Positions 35,875 to 45,269 are shown, numbered from the stretch's first letter. The stretch is 64,000 nucleotides of DNA from Streptomyces sp. B21-105 (GCF_036898465.1 NZ_JARUMJ010000001.1:8866001-8930000), one strand, 5' to 3'. Notes: generated by a model not told the origin, from the letters alone. Numbers and translations: made by a program.

Positions 35875-36588
35875 CTACGCCTTCAGTGAGGCCAGCACGT
35901 GTTCCGTCAGCTTCTTCGCGCTCGCGGCGCCGTTGTCCGAGCCCTCGGTGGACAGCACGCTGACGACGGCCGTGCCCGTGCGGGAGGCGATCAACGTGGT
36001 GCCGGTCTCCCAGGCGCTGCTGGTGAGGGTGATGGTGTACGCCTCGTCCCCGAGTCCGGCCGTGGCGGCCCCGGTGACCTTCACCTTGCTGTGGGTGTCG
36101 GAGTCCGTGTAGCTCGGGCACGCGGCGACGACGTCCGCCAGACCCTTCAGCACGTCCGCACCCGTGGTGCCACGGTAGACGTCGATCTCCTGGTCGAGCT
36201 CGGAGGACGTGTTCTGGTTGATGTAGGAGTTCTGCGCGAACGAGACGCCCTCGATGCCGGTGAGGCTGATCCAGCTGGTGGCCGCGAGGTCGGCGCAGCG
36301 CGGCTTGGCGGCGTTCTTCGTGGCCGGCGCCTGGTAGGTGTCCCCGGTGTCGCGGGCGAGACTGGCGTCGGCGGCGAAGCCGGCGGGGAAGTACGAGGCG
36401 GGCGCCAGCGCCTTCTTCAGTTGCGTCCCCGTCAGCAGGCCGGCGTTGGGGTCGGCGGCCTTCGACGGCGTGGCGGATGCGGCCGGGCTGTCGGCGGAGT
36501 CCGTGGAGGCGGAGGAGGAGCAGGCGGCCAGGGCCAGCGGGAGTGCCGCGACGGCGATCATCTTGGCGGCGTGGGACGGGAGACGCAT
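35875..36588 (-). CDS. Secreted lipoprotein, PknH-sensor-like
   Basis: The 237-residue product has a signal peptide with lipobox LAAC followed by a Ser/Ala-rich linker and a globular domain. The domain includes LLTGTQLKKALAPASYFPAGF, CADLAATSWISLTGIEGVSFAQNSYIN and two likely disulphide cysteines. The layout resembles the extracellular sensor domain of PknH-like kinases found in actinobacterial lipoproteins. Function is unknown. ATG 36588 begins the frame cleanly. Confidence 0.75.
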   Translation of the reverse strand: MRLPSHAAKMIAVAALPLALAACSSSASTDSADSPAASATPSKAADPNAGLLTGTQLKKALAPASYFPAGFAADASLARDTGDTYQAPATKNAAKPRCADLAATSWISLTGIEGVSFAQNSYINQNTSSELDQEIDVYRGTTGADVLKGLADVVAACPSYTDSDTHSKVKVTGAATAGLGDEAYTITLTSSAWETGTTLIASRTGTAVVSVLSTEGSDNGAASAKKLTEHVLASLKA

Positions 36589-36994
36589 CGAAGTCCTCGA
36601 AAGTGAAATGCACGGTGCACCAGGCCTGGGTGGGGGACCGGGAACGGGTGCGCGGGTAGCGCGGAGGTGCCTACGGCCTGGCCGGCGGGGCCGAAAGGTT
36701 GCCGAGCCCGGAGTGACCTTAGGCGATTTCCGGCCACAGAATGATCACCGGATACTCAAGGCCAGGTCAAAGTGTCGACCCCTCGAAGGTTTTGCCGTGT
36801 CCTGACGGAGCGGCGGGGCGAGGGAGCGGTCGGGGAGCGGAGCGGTCGGGGGAGCGAGGCCTTCAGGGCGGGCGACGGCGAGGGCGTGGAATTATCCGTG
36901 CCTCCCTCGTGCTGTCGTATCCACCAAGGTGGGACGCCGACGGTGGGCGAGCGCGCAGCGCGAGTGGCCGAGGCGGAGAGGAGAAGGAACCGAC
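36589..36994. other. Intergenic region between lipoprotein and msrA
   Basis: This 406-base divergent region should hold the promoters of both genes. I see no further gene and no strong hairpin. A purine-rich run at 36977-36989 includes the msrA ribosome binding site. Confidence 0.5.
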
Positions 36995-37507
36995 ATGGCA
37001 GCGCAGACGCAGAGGGCCGTTCTGGCGGGCGGATGCTTCTGGGGAATGCAGGACTTGATCCGTCGGCTCCCGGGCGTGACCGCGACCCGGGTGGGCTACA
37101 CCGGGGGTGACGTACCGAACGCGACCTACCGCAACCACGGCACCCACGCGGAGGCCATCGAGATTCTCTTCGACCCCGAGCAGACCGACTTCCGGACCGT
37201 CCTGGAGCTCTTCTTCCAGATCCACGACCCGAGCACGAAGAACCGGCAGGGCAACGACATCGGACTCAGTTACCGCTCGGCGATCTACTACGTGGACGAC
37301 GAGCAGAAGCGGATCGCCGAGGACACCATCGCCGACGTGGACGCCTCCGGACTGTGGCCGGGCAAGGTCGTCACCGAGGTGGAGCCGGCCGGGCCCTTCT
37401 GGGAGGCCGAGCCGGAGCACCAGGACTACCTGGAGCGCTACCCCGACGGCTACACCTGCCACTTCCCGCGCCCGGGCTGGCGGCTGCCCGCCCGTTCGGA
37501 CGCCTGA
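36995..37507 (+). CDS. msrA: Peptide-methionine (S)-S-oxide reductase MsrA
   Basis: The 170-residue enzyme reduces methionine-S-sulfoxide in damaged proteins. The catalytic GCFWGMQD motif is near the N-terminus, followed by GYTGG, the conserved [17 protein letters not shown] and FFQIHDP, and the SAIYY segment. ATG 36995 follows a strong GGAGAGGAGAAGGA run. Length matches short MsrA proteins (about 170 residues); no C-terminal resolving-cysteine pair is seen beyond YTCHF. Confidence 0.93.
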   Translation: MAAQTQRAVLAGGCFWGMQDLIRRLPGVTATRVGYTGGDVPNATYRNHGTHAEAIEILFDPEQTDFRTVLELFFQIHDPSTKNRQGNDIGLSYRSAIYYVDDEQKRIAEDTIADVDASGLWPGKVVTEVEPAGPFWEAEPEHQDYLERYPDGYTCHFPRPGWRLPARSDA

Positions 37508-37571
37508 CGCGCGGCCGTGCAGGCGCGGAGCTCACCTCCGGTCCGGGCCACCCGGGCCGGCCCGGTCCGCG

Positions 37572-37908
37572 TCAGCGTTGCGCTTCGCCGGCGTGCACCA
37601 GGCCGGTCTCGTAGGCGATGACGACCAGCTGGGCCCGGTCGCGGGCGCCCGGTTTGGTCATCGCGCGGTCGGCGTGCGTCTTGGCGGTGACCGGGGGTGA
37701 CGAAGAGGCGTTCGGCGATCGAGCGCGGCTCGGTGGCGAGGTCCTTCACGTGGTCGATCCGGGCGTCGGCCACCTCCCGGCGGAAGGCGACCGTGGCGTA
37801 CGCGGTCCTGCCGTCCTCGCTGATCTGCCCCTTGCCGACCGGCGTGTAGGGGCTGGTCACCGAGGCGTCGCCCGGCGCGTCGCCGATCTGCTTCAGGGTG
37901 TCGGTCAT
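37572..37908 (-). pseudogene. Chimeric remnant: MMPL transporter fragment joined to a LuxR-type response-regulator end
   Basis: The first part (from ATG 37908) reads DTLKQIGDAPGDASVTSPYTP and GQISEDGRTAYATVAFRREV, typical of the periplasmic region of MMPL/RND exporters. It then passes in frame into RSIAERLFV, the start of a LuxR helix-turn-helix. A shift at the G5 run 37693-37697 (one base extra or two missing) breaks the frame. The continuation in the next frame reads TAKTHADRAMTKPGARDRAQ and LVVIAYETGLV, the normal end of NarL/LuxR regulators, stopping at 37572. Both parents are truncated, so the locus is a deletion fusion with a later frameshift. Confidence 0.75.
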
Positions 37909-38026
37909 GGTCTGCTCGGTAGCGGCCCACCCACACGCTCGCAGTAGACGGGGGGCCGACAAAGGCGCGCGCTCCCGGGGGAGTGGGAGCGCCCGTGCGG
38001 GTCGCACGTCGTGCGGGCGGGGGCGT

Positions 38027-38791
38027 TCAGGCCCCGCGCAGCGCCTTCTCCAGGTGGGTCGCCCACCGCAGGGCCGCTGCCACGCACTCCCGGGTCCTCG
38101 GCTGAAGGCGGTGTCGCGGTCCGACGACCTGGACGGCGGCGACGACCTCGTCGCTGAAGTCGCGGACCGGTGCGGCCACGGAGTACAGGAGGGGTTCGGC
38201 CTCCTCGTCGACGATCGAGTAGCCGCGCCGGCGTGTCTTTGCCAGCCGGCGGAGGAAGTCGTCCAGGCCGGTAGGCGTGTTGGGGCCGTGGCGGACGAAT
38301 TCCGTGCGGGCGAAGACCGCAGCCACCTCCTCGTCGTCGGCGTCGCTCAGCAGGGCCTGGCCGCAGTCGCTGCAGTAGGCCGGGAAGGGGCGGCCGATCC
38401 AGGAGCCGAGCTGCCGGCTGCCGGGCGGCACCCGCTCGGCGATGGTCACCGTGGTGTCGCCGACCAGGACGCCGAGGTAGCAGCTCTCGCCGGTCTCGGC
38501 CGCCATGCCCTCCAGCGCGGTGAGCCCGTCCGTGCGCAGGCGGTGGGCCGTGAGGTCGCGCGCCGTCGCGTAGAGCCGCCAATGCGGTGTGACGCCGCCC
38601 GAGACGTCGTCGCGGAGGGCGAACCCCTCCGCTGTCATGGCCGTGAGCATGCGGGAGAGCTGGCTGCGGTCGCGGTCCATCCGACGGGCCAGCTCCGAGA
38701 CGGTCACCCCGGGGCCGTGCCACGGTCCGTCGGCCGTGGCACGGGCCAGCGCGGACAGGGCGTCCAGCCCCTTCGTCACGCTCGAGTCCAC
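38027..38791 (-). CDS. IclR-family transcriptional regulator
   Basis: The 254-residue protein has an N-terminal winged helix (GVTVSELARRMDRDRSQLSRMLTAMTAEGF) and the IclR effector domain (GESCYLGVLVGDTTVTIAERVPPGS, PAYCSDCGQALLSD, VAAPVRDFSDEVVAAVQVVG). GTG 38791 is chosen because GGAGGAG lies just upstream and the length then fits the family; the frame remains open to ATG 38902. It is divergent from the gene at 38977 and probably controls the cassette up to 40302. Confidence 0.85.
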   Translation of the reverse strand: MDSSVTKGLDALSALARATADGPWHGPGVTVSELARRMDRDRSQLSRMLTAMTAEGFALRDDVSGGVTPHWRLYATARDLTAHRLRTDGLTALEGMAAETGESCYLGVLVGDTTVTIAERVPPGSRQLGSWIGRPFPAYCSDCGQALLSDADDEEVAAVFARTEFVRHGPNTPTGLDDFLRRLAKTRRRGYSIVDEEAEPLLYSVAAPVRDFSDEVVAAVQVVGPRHRLQPRTRECVAAALRWATHLEKALRGA

Positions 38792-38976
38792 GTGCTCCTC
38801 CGCCCTGCCGGCGTGCTCCTGCCCGGGGCGTCGTCGTCCCCGTGACCGTCGGTCCGCACTGTACCGCCGCGCCCAGTCGATCATGATCTGTGCAGTATCC
38901 ACATCTTGTCGTGCGATTAATGCACGCCTACTATCCTTGCGTCAGCCGCCGCCATATCAGCCGAGGGAGGACGATC
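38792..38976. promoter_or_regulatory. Divergent promoter region with small inverted repeats
   Basis: An A/T-richer stretch at about 38881-38940 contains TGTG-N7-CACA (38889-38903) and CGTGC-N7-GCACG (38910-38926). These are the best operator candidates for the IclR regulator whose start is at 38791. GAGGGAGG just before 38977 is the ribosome binding site of the divergent gene. Confidence 0.4.
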
Positions 38977-39462
38977 ATGACCACGACGACGATCACGCCG
39001 TACGCCGCCGGACCGGACCGGGAGGCCGCCGAACAGGCCGCCCCGACGTCCGTCCGACGCCGGACGGTGCGGACGATCAAGGTGTACTGGCCGGTCGCGA
39101 CCGCGACACTGGCCGCCTGCGCGGAGGGCGACCTCGGGACGCTGCGCGCCGACGAGTCCTTCGCCGCGCTGCTGCGGATCCTGGAGACCTCGCCCGAACT
39201 CGGGGACTTCGGCGCCTACGGCGACGTCTTCGAGGTGGCGTTCGGCGCGGAGGGTTTCACCGTCCGGCCCGGCGCCCGCCCCGCACTCGGCTCGGTGGGC
39301 GGACGGTTCCTCTCCTCGACGCTCGCCGTCACCACCTACGTCGACGCCGCGACGACCGACGACGACCTGGCACGGGTCCTCGCCCGCCTCACCGACGCGC
39401 ACCCCTGGGAGATCCCGGTGATCGAGCTCTCCGCCCCGCTGGACCTCGTCTCCCGCGCCTGA
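38977..39462 (+). CDS. Hypothetical protein, first gene of an IclR-linked cassette
   Basis: The 161-residue soluble protein is not recognised. Its C-terminal part (STLAVTTYVDAATTDDDLARVLARLTDAHPWEIPVIEL) resembles the ferredoxin-like CutA/NIF3-type domain in pattern. A role in binding a ligand or metal is possible but unproven. ATG 38977 follows a strong GAGGGAGG site. A cyclase-family hydrolase gene follows after 66 bases. Confidence 0.6.
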   Translation: MTTTTITPYAAGPDREAAEQAAPTSVRRRTVRTIKVYWPVATATLAACAEGDLGTLRADESFAALLRILETSPELGDFGAYGDVFEVAFGAEGFTVRPGARPALGSVGGRFLSSTLAVTTYVDAATTDDDLARVLARLTDAHPWEIPVIELSAPLDLVSRA

Positions 39463-39528
39463 CCATCCCCTGCACGGCCGTCGGACATCGCCGAGAAGCC
39501 GAGAAGCCGAGAAAGAGGACGAGCACGC

Positions 39529-40302
39529 ATGACGCCGAACACGCACGCCCCCGTCGAACCGCCGCTGTGGGCCCTGCACCGGGAACTGATCGGCAAAACG
39601 GTCCGCACCGACCTCACCCACGCGTTCCACCCCGGACAGCCGCACTTCCCCGCCTTTCCGGACGAGAAGCGTGAGATGCCCTTCGACATGGCCCGCGGCG
39701 ACGGCTTCACCGTGCACCTGTACACGATCGTCGGGCAGTGGGGCACCCATGTCGACCCGCCCGTGCACTTCGTGGCCGGTGCGCGGTCCCTGGACGAGAT
39801 ACCCGTCGACGAGATGATCCTGCCGCTCGTCGTCCTCGACATCACCGAACGCGTCGAGGCGGACCCGGACGCCGTACCGACCCTGGACGACGTCGCGGCC
39901 TGGGAGGCCCGCCACGGCCGCGTCCCGGAAGGGGCGTTCGTCGCACTGCGCACCGGCTGGGGCCGCCGCTGGCCGGACCCGGCCGCCATGGCCAACAAGG
40001 ACGACGCAGGCGTGAGTCACTACCCGGGCTGGTCCGCCGAGGTGCTGCGCCACCTCTTCGAGGAGGCCGGCGTCACCGCGATCGGGCACGAGCAGACCGA
40101 CACCGACCCCGGACTCGCCACCTCCGCGGGCGACTTCGGCCTGGAGCGGTACGTCCTGGAACGGGACCGCTGGCAGATCGAGCTGATGGCCCACCTCGAC
40201 CGGGTGCCGGAGGCGGGCGCGCTGATCGTCGCCACCTGGCCCAAACCCCAGGGCGGGTCCGGCTTCCCGGCGCGGGTCTTCGCCCTGCACCAGGAAGGCT
40301 GA
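39529..40302 (+). CDS. Cyclase-family metal-dependent hydrolase (kynurenine formamidase / isatin hydrolase type)
   Basis: The 257-residue enzyme has the family metal-binding motif in GQWGTHVDPPVHFV, plus DLTHAFHPGQPHFP at the N-terminus and the later GHEQTDTDPG motif. Family members hydrolyse amides or lactams with Mn or Zn. The substrate here is unknown; the flanking IclR genes suggest an aromatic or small cyclic compound. The start at ATG 39529 follows GAAAGAGGA. Confidence 0.85.
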   Translation: MTPNTHAPVEPPLWALHRELIGKTVRTDLTHAFHPGQPHFPAFPDEKREMPFDMARGDGFTVHLYTIVGQWGTHVDPPVHFVAGARSLDEIPVDEMILPLVVLDITERVEADPDAVPTLDDVAAWEARHGRVPEGAFVALRTGWGRRWPDPAAMANKDDAGVSHYPGWSAEVLRHLFEEAGVTAIGHEQTDTDPGLATSAGDFGLERYVLERDRWQIELMAHLDRVPEAGALIVATWPKPQGGSGFPARVFALHQEG

Positions 40303-40351
40303 ACGCGGTCGGCCGGACTCGGTCGGTCCAGCGCGGTTGTAGGGTGCGAAG

Positions 40352-41161
40352 GTGACGACGAACGGCCCCGAACCCCGACAACAGGGCCCGGGAGCGGCCG
40401 CCTCGCTGCGGATGGCCCTGCACATGGTCAACACCGTGCTGGACCGCGAAGCGTCCGGCCGCACAGGCTTCAACGTCAGCAGACTCGCCGACGAGGTCGG
40501 CGTCGAGCGCAGCAAGGCGTCACGCACCACACAGGACCTGTGCGACAAGGGCTTCCTCGCCCGCCTCGACGACTCGACGCTGCGCGCAGCAGACGCCTTC
40601 TTCGCCACCGCCGCGTCCCTGCACCCCGGCCTGCTCCGCCGCAGCCGCCCCCTCCTGCGCCGCCTCGCCGTCGAGCACGGCGCCGGCGCCCGGCTCTCCG
40701 TCCGCGACGGAGTCCAGGTCCGGCTGCTGCGCGCCGAATCCGCCGCCGGCTCGAACCAGGAGTGGCACGGCCGGGCGGCTCTCGTCACCCCGTGCTGGTG
40801 CACCGGCGCCGGCCGCGCACTCCTCCTCGACCACACCGCCGAGGACATCACCGCCCTGCTCGACGACTACGAGCTGATCGGCGTCGGCGGCCCGAACGCG
40901 GCCCACTCCGCCGGGGAAGTCGCCGCGGCCAACGACCGGGACCGCCGACGCGGCGTCGTCGCGGCGCACGGTGAGTTCGAGCACGGCGTCACCGAGTACG
41001 CCGTGCCCGTCCGCGACGGGCACGCCCGTATCCGGGCCGTCGTGTCGGTCGTCGGCAGACAGCGGGACCTCCTGCCGCGCGAGCACACGATCCGCACCGA
41101 CCTCACCGCCGCCGCCGTGGCACTCGCACCATGCCTGACGGGCGACGACACACCGCGGTGA
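40352..41161 (+). CDS. IclR-family transcriptional regulator
   Basis: The 269-residue protein has a winged helix (NVSRLADEVGVERSKASRTTQDLCDKGFLARLDD) and an IclR effector domain (GAGARLSVRDGVQVRLLRAES, TPCWCTGAGRALLLDHTAED, HGVTEYAVPVRDGHARIRAVVSVVG). GTG 40352 begins the frame. Together with the divergent IclR gene at 38791 it brackets the two-gene cassette, and either could be the local regulator. Confidence 0.85.
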   Translation: MTTNGPEPRQQGPGAAASLRMALHMVNTVLDREASGRTGFNVSRLADEVGVERSKASRTTQDLCDKGFLARLDDSTLRAADAFFATAASLHPGLLRRSRPLLRRLAVEHGAGARLSVRDGVQVRLLRAESAAGSNQEWHGRAALVTPCWCTGAGRALLLDHTAEDITALLDDYELIGVGGPNAAHSAGEVAAANDRDRRRGVVAAHGEFEHGVTEYAVPVRDGHARIRAVVSVVGRQRDLLPREHTIRTDLTAAAVALAPCLTGDDTPR

Positions 41162-41426
41162 CCGCACGGGCGCCTCGGTGTGCCGTCGCCCGTGAGTCCG
41201 GCCGGCGAGCGGCCGGCTGCCCGGAGAATCGCAGAACTTGACCACGGATCATGGCCGTTGCTCTCTGGTGGCGGCCGCTCTCACCGTGTAGCGTCGCTCT
41301 CAGATGTCGTGGTTGGCAGTACCTGCCCGCGCTGCGCGCGGGCGTTTTGCTGTGCAGTGCCGGACCAAGGCGATCACCTCCGGGGCCGCGCGGTGCGGTG
41401 CCCGACATTGACTGGGAGGCACCAGC
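41162..41426 (+). promoter_or_regulatory. Leader and promoter region of the cold-shock gene
   Basis: No gene is present. The 265-base stretch ends in a GGGAGG ribosome binding site before 41427. Self-complementary CCGCGCTGCGCGCGGG near 41329-41343 could fold in the mRNA. Long structured leaders are usual for cold-shock protein genes. Confidence 0.5.
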
Positions 41427-41630
41427 ATGGCCAGCGGAACTGTGAAGTGGTTCAACGCCGAAAAGGGCTTCGGCTTCATCGCCCAGGACGGCGGCGGACC
41501 GGACGTCTTCGCCCACTACTCCAACATCAACGCCACCGGCTTCCGTGAGCTCCAGGAAGGCCAGGCGGTCACCTTCGACATCACCCAGGGCCAGAAGGGC
41601 CCGCAGGCGGAGAACATCACCCCCGCCTGA
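41427..41630 (+). CDS. Cold-shock protein (CspA family)
   Basis: The 67-residue single-domain OB-fold protein has both RNA-binding motifs, RNP1 (KGFGFIAQD) and RNP2 (DVFAHYSNI). It binds single-stranded RNA/DNA and melts RNA structures. Length and the start [17 protein letters not shown] are standard for actinobacterial Csp proteins. A strong terminator follows. Confidence 0.95.
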   Translation: MASGTVKWFNAEKGFGFIAQDGGGPDVFAHYSNINATGFRELQEGQAVTFDITQGQKGPQAENITPA

Positions 41631-41643
41631 CCCTCGCACGGCC

Positions 41644-41680
41644 ATCAGGTCCCGGAGCACTCACCGCTCCGGGACCTGAT
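41644..41680 (+). terminator. Strong hairpin terminator after the cold-shock gene
   Basis: ATCAGGTCCCGGAGC (41644-41658) pairs perfectly with GCTCCGGGACCTGAT (41666-41680) around a 7-base loop, 14 bases past the stop. Confidence 0.85.
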
Positions 41681-41813
41681 CGCATGTCCGGGCCCGTGCA
41701 CCGACCCTCCTGGCCGGCCCCCGCTCACTGCCCCACCGTCCTGTCCCGCGACGGAGATCGTCCCGTGTGCGGCACTCGCGCATGACGAGCGACATCCGGG
41801 CAATGCGCCTGGT

Positions 41814-43397
41814 GTGACACGCGTGGGAATCGTCGTTCTGATCCTGTCGACCGCCCTCGGCGCCGCAGCCGCGGCGGTCGGGGTCTCGCCCTCCTGGTGG
41901 TACGCGGCCCTTCCGCTCACCCTCGTGGGTGCGCTGGGAGCCTGGGACCTGCTGCAGCGCAGGCACTCCGTACTGCGCAACTACCCCGTCCTCGGCCACG
42001 CCCGCTTCCTCCTGGAGCGCATCCGCCCGGAGCTCCAGCAGTACTTCGTCGAGCGCAACTACGACGGACGCCCCTTCGACCGGGACGTGCGCAGCATCGT
42101 CTACGAGCGCGCCAAGGGCACCGACGCGGAGGAGCCGTTCGGCACCGAACGGGACGTGTACCGGCCCGGTCACGAGTACCTGGTCCCGTCGATGGCCCCG
42201 TGCTCGGTGCCGGAAACCCCGCCGCGCGTGCGGACCGGCGGTCCGCACTGCGGCCGGCCCTACGACATGGCACTGCTGAACGTCTCGGCGATGAGCTTCG
42301 GGTCGCTGTCCGCCAACGCGGTCCTCGCACTCAACGGGGGCGCCGCGGCCGGGGGCTTCGCCCACGACACCGGTGAAGGGGGACTCTCCGAGTACCACCT
42401 CCGCCCGGGCGGCGACCTCGTCTGGGAGATCGGCACCGGCTACTTCGGCTGCCGCACCGGCAACGGCGACTTCGACTCCGCCGAGTTCGCCGACAAGGCG
42501 GCGCACGACCACGTCAAGTGCGTGTCCCTGAAACTGTCGCAGGGCGCGAAGCCGGGCATCGGCGGCGTCCTGCCGGGAGCCAAGGTGAACGCCGAGATCG
42601 CCCGGGTCCGGGACGTGCCCGAGGGGCGGACCGTTGTTTCACCGCCGTACCACCGGGTGTTCGCCACGCCACGCGAACTCGTGCGCTTCATCGCCCGCAT
42701 GCGCGAGCTGTCCGGCGGCAAACCGACCGGCTTCAAACTGTGCGTGGGCTCACGCCGGCAGTTCCTGGCCGTGTGCAAGGCCATGCTGGACGAGGGCACG
42801 GCACCCGACTTCATCGTGGTGGACGGCGCTGAGGGCGGGACCGGCGCCGCGCCGCTGGAGTTCGCGGACCATGTGGGCGCACCGCTCACCGAAGGTCTGC
42901 TCACCGTGCACAACGCCCTCGTCGGCGCGGGCATGCGCGACCGGGTGCGGATCGGTGCGAGCGGCAAGATAGCCACCGGCGCCGACCTGGTCAAACGCCT
43001 GGTGCAGGGCGCCGACTACGGCAACGCCGCCCGGGCGATGATGTTCGCCGTCGGCTGCATCCAGGCGCAGCGGTGTCACACCAACACCTGTCCCACCGGA
43101 GTCACCACCCAGGACCCCCGCCGCGCCCGGGCCCTCGACGTCCCGGACAAGACGGCGCGCGTCCGGCGATTCCAGGAGGCGACCGTGGCCAGTGCCCTGC
43201 AGATCATGGCGTCCATGGGAGTCACCGACCCCGCGCAACTGCGCCCCCACATGCTCCGCCGGCGCGTCGACTCCCGTACCGAGCGCTCCTTCGAGGAGTT
43301 GTACGAGTGGCTCGCGCCCGGGCAGCTCCTCGCCGAACCGCCCGCCTCCTGGGCGGCCGACTGGCAGGCCGCCGACCCCGACCGCTTCACCGTCTGA
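41814..43397 (+). CDS. FMN-binding glutamate synthase-like protein (GltB2/YerD type)
   Basis: The 527-residue protein has two N-terminal membrane helices (residues 4-45) and a glutamate synthase-like FMN barrel. Visible features are NVSAMSFGSLSANAVLALNGG, GEGGLSEYH, IVVDGAEGGTGAAPLEFADHVG and RIGASGKIATGADL. The iron-sulphur-type cysteines are in CIQAQRCHTNTCPTGV. The glutaminase domain is absent, so it is an oxidoreductase of unknown substrate rather than a full glutamate synthase. GTG 41814 starts the frame. The pyruvate-oxidase-like gene follows after 13 bases, suggesting an operon. Confidence 0.88.
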   Translation: MTRVGIVVLILSTALGAAAAAVGVSPSWWYAALPLTLVGALGAWDLLQRRHSVLRNYPVLGHARFLLERIRPELQQYFVERNYDGRPFDRDVRSIVYERAKGTDAEEPFGTERDVYRPGHEYLVPSMAPCSVPETPPRVRTGGPHCGRPYDMALLNVSAMSFGSLSANAVLALNGGAAAGGFAHDTGEGGLSEYHLRPGGDLVWEIGTGYFGCRTGNGDFDSAEFADKAAHDHVKCVSLKLSQGAKPGIGGVLPGAKVNAEIARVRDVPEGRTVVSPPYHRVFATPRELVRFIARMRELSGGKPTGFKLCVGSRRQFLAVCKAMLDEGTAPDFIVVDGAEGGTGAAPLEFADHVGAPLTEGLLTVHNALVGAGMRDRVRIGASGKIATGADLVKRLVQGADYGNAARAMMFAVGCIQAQRCHTNTCPTGVTTQDPRRARALDVPDKTARVRRFQEATVASALQIMASMGVTDPAQLRPHMLRRRVDSRTERSFEELYEWLAPGQLLAEPPASWAADWQAADPDRFTV

Positions 43398-43410
43398 ACC
43401 GGAGGACCAC

Positions 43411-45174
43411 ATGACCCGTACCGTTGCCCGCGTCATCGTCGACGCGCTGGGCGAACTCGGTGTGCGCCAGGTGTTCGGCGTCGTGGGAGATGCCCTCAAC
43501 CCCGTCACCGACGCCATCCGCACCACCGAAGGACTCGAGTGGGTCGGCTGCCGCCACGAGGAGGCGGCCGCGTTCGCCGCGAGCGCCCAGTCACAGCTCA
43601 CCGGGACGCTCGGCGTGTGCATGGGCACGGTCGGACCCGGCTCCGTCCACCTCCTCAACGGGCTGTACGACGCGGCCAAGAGCCATGCGCCGGTCCTGGC
43701 GATCGCCGGTCAGGTACCGCTCGCCGAACTCGGCAGCGACTACTTCCAGGAAGTCGACAACGACGCCCTCTTCAGCGACGTGGCCGTCTTCCGCGCGACC
43801 ATCGCCTCCCCCGACCAGCTTCCCCGGATGCTGGAGGCGGCCGTACGCCACGCACTCGGCCGCAAGGGCGTCGCCGTCCTCACCGTGCCGGGCGACCTGG
43901 GCGAGCAGCAGCTGCCCTCCGACCGGCCGGCCCGCTTCTCCCTGAACGCCCCGCTGAGCCGGCCCGACGCGGCGGCCGTGCGCCGCGCCGCCGAACTCCT
44001 CGACCGCTCCGAACGCGTCACCCTCCTCGTCGGGGAGGGCGCCCGGGCCGCCCGCGAGGACGTCCTCACCCTCGCCGACCGGCTGGCCGCGCCGATGGTG
44101 CTCACCCTGAAAGCCAAGGCGGGCTTCGAGGGCGACGACAACCCCTTCCAGGTCGGGCAGACCGGACTCATCGGCAACCCCGCCGCCGCCGCGGCCCTCC
44201 AGGACGCGGACACCCTCCTGCTGCTCGGCACGGACTTCCCCTACCGGGACTGGTATCCCGAGGGCCGGACCGTCGTCCAGATCGACACCGAGGCCACGCA
44301 CATCGGACGCCGCGTACCCGTCGACGTCGGACTCGTGGGGGACACCGGCGCCGCCGTGCGCGACCTCCTGGACAGTCTCACCGTCGCGCCCGCCGGATCG
44401 GACGGAGCACGCGCGCGCTCCCATCTGGAGAAGGCGCGCGAGCGCTTCGACCGGTGGCGTACCGGGCAGGCCCGGCTCGCGGACCCCTCCCACGACAAGG
44501 GCGTCCTCGGCCGCGTCCGCTCCGCGCTGGACAACCGTGCCCACGACATCCGCCCCGAGGCGCTGGCCGCCGCAGTCGACCGGATCGCGGCCGACGACGC
44601 CGTCTTCACCTCCGACACCGGCATGGCCACGGTGTGGCTCTCGCGCTTCGTCGAGATGCGCGGCGGGCGACGCCTCATCGGCTCCTACAACCTCGGATCC
44701 ATGGCCAACGCCATGCCCCAGGCGCTCGGCGCCCAGTGCCTGGACCGTGAGCGCCAGGTCGTGGCGTTCTGCGGCGACGGCGGCCTCGGCATGCTGCTCG
44801 GCGACCTGATGACCCTGAAGACGTATCGCCTTCCCGTCAAACTCGTCGTCTTCGACAACCGCCGGCTGGGCATGGTGAAACTCGAACAGGAGCAGGCCGG
44901 GCTGCCCGAGTTCGGCACCGTGCTCGACAACCCCGACTTCGCCGCCGTGGCGGAGGCCATGGGCATCACCGGCATCCGGGTGACCGACCCGGCCGACCTG
45001 GACAACGCCGTGCTGCGTGCCTTCCGCAGTCCGGGACCGGTCCTGCTCGACGTTCTCACCAACCCCGACGAGATCGCCGTCCCGGCCGAGCCCACGGTCG
45101 AACAGGGCTGGGGATTCGCGGTCGCCAAGGTGAAGGAGGTCGTACGAAGCCACGGCGAGCCGGGCGGCAACTGA
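43411..45174 (+). CDS. Thiamine-diphosphate enzyme, pyruvate dehydrogenase (quinone)/pyruvate oxidase type
   Basis: The 587-residue enzyme shows the TPP-enzyme three-domain layout. The activating glutamate is in CRHEEAAAFAA, GTVGPGSVHLLNGLYDA follows, and the central domain has DTLLLLGTDFPY. The TPP motif is GDGGLGMLLGDLMTLKTY ending in VVFDN. The overall pattern is that of PoxB-type quinone-dependent pyruvate dehydrogenases, which make acetate and CO2 from pyruvate. The C-terminus lacks an obvious long lipid-binding helix, so membrane coupling is uncertain. ATG 43411 follows GGAGG. Confidence 0.87.
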   Translation: MTRTVARVIVDALGELGVRQVFGVVGDALNPVTDAIRTTEGLEWVGCRHEEAAAFAASAQSQLTGTLGVCMGTVGPGSVHLLNGLYDAAKSHAPVLAIAGQVPLAELGSDYFQEVDNDALFSDVAVFRATIASPDQLPRMLEAAVRHALGRKGVAVLTVPGDLGEQQLPSDRPARFSLNAPLSRPDAAAVRRAAELLDRSERVTLLVGEGARAAREDVLTLADRLAAPMVLTLKAKAGFEGDDNPFQVGQTGLIGNPAAAAALQDADTLLLLGTDFPYRDWYPEGRTVVQIDTEATHIGRRVPVDVGLVGDTGAAVRDLLDSLTVAPAGSDGARARSHLEKARERFDRWRTGQARLADPSHDKGVLGRVRSALDNRAHDIRPEALAAAVDRIAADDAVFTSDTGMATVWLSRFVEMRGGRRLIGSYNLGSMANAMPQALGAQCLDRERQVVAFCGDGGLGMLLGDLMTLKTYRLPVKLVVFDNRRLGMVKLEQEQAGLPEFGTVLDNPDFAAVAEAMGITGIRVTDPADLDNAVLRAFRSPGPVLLDVLTNPDEIAVPAEPTVEQGWGFAVAKVKEVVRSHGEPGGN

Positions 45175-45269
45175 CGCAAGTCCCAGGAATGCCGGTCGAG
45201 GACGGGGGTAGACGCGGGAGTGCCGGACGATGGACCGGTGACAGGAAAACCGAACGATGGGGAGGGCAC

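Noticed and set aside
45195..45210. GGGTA at about 45206 as a SigB-type promoter of the sigma-factor gene
   Set aside because: No matching GTTT element is present 13-16 bases upstream.
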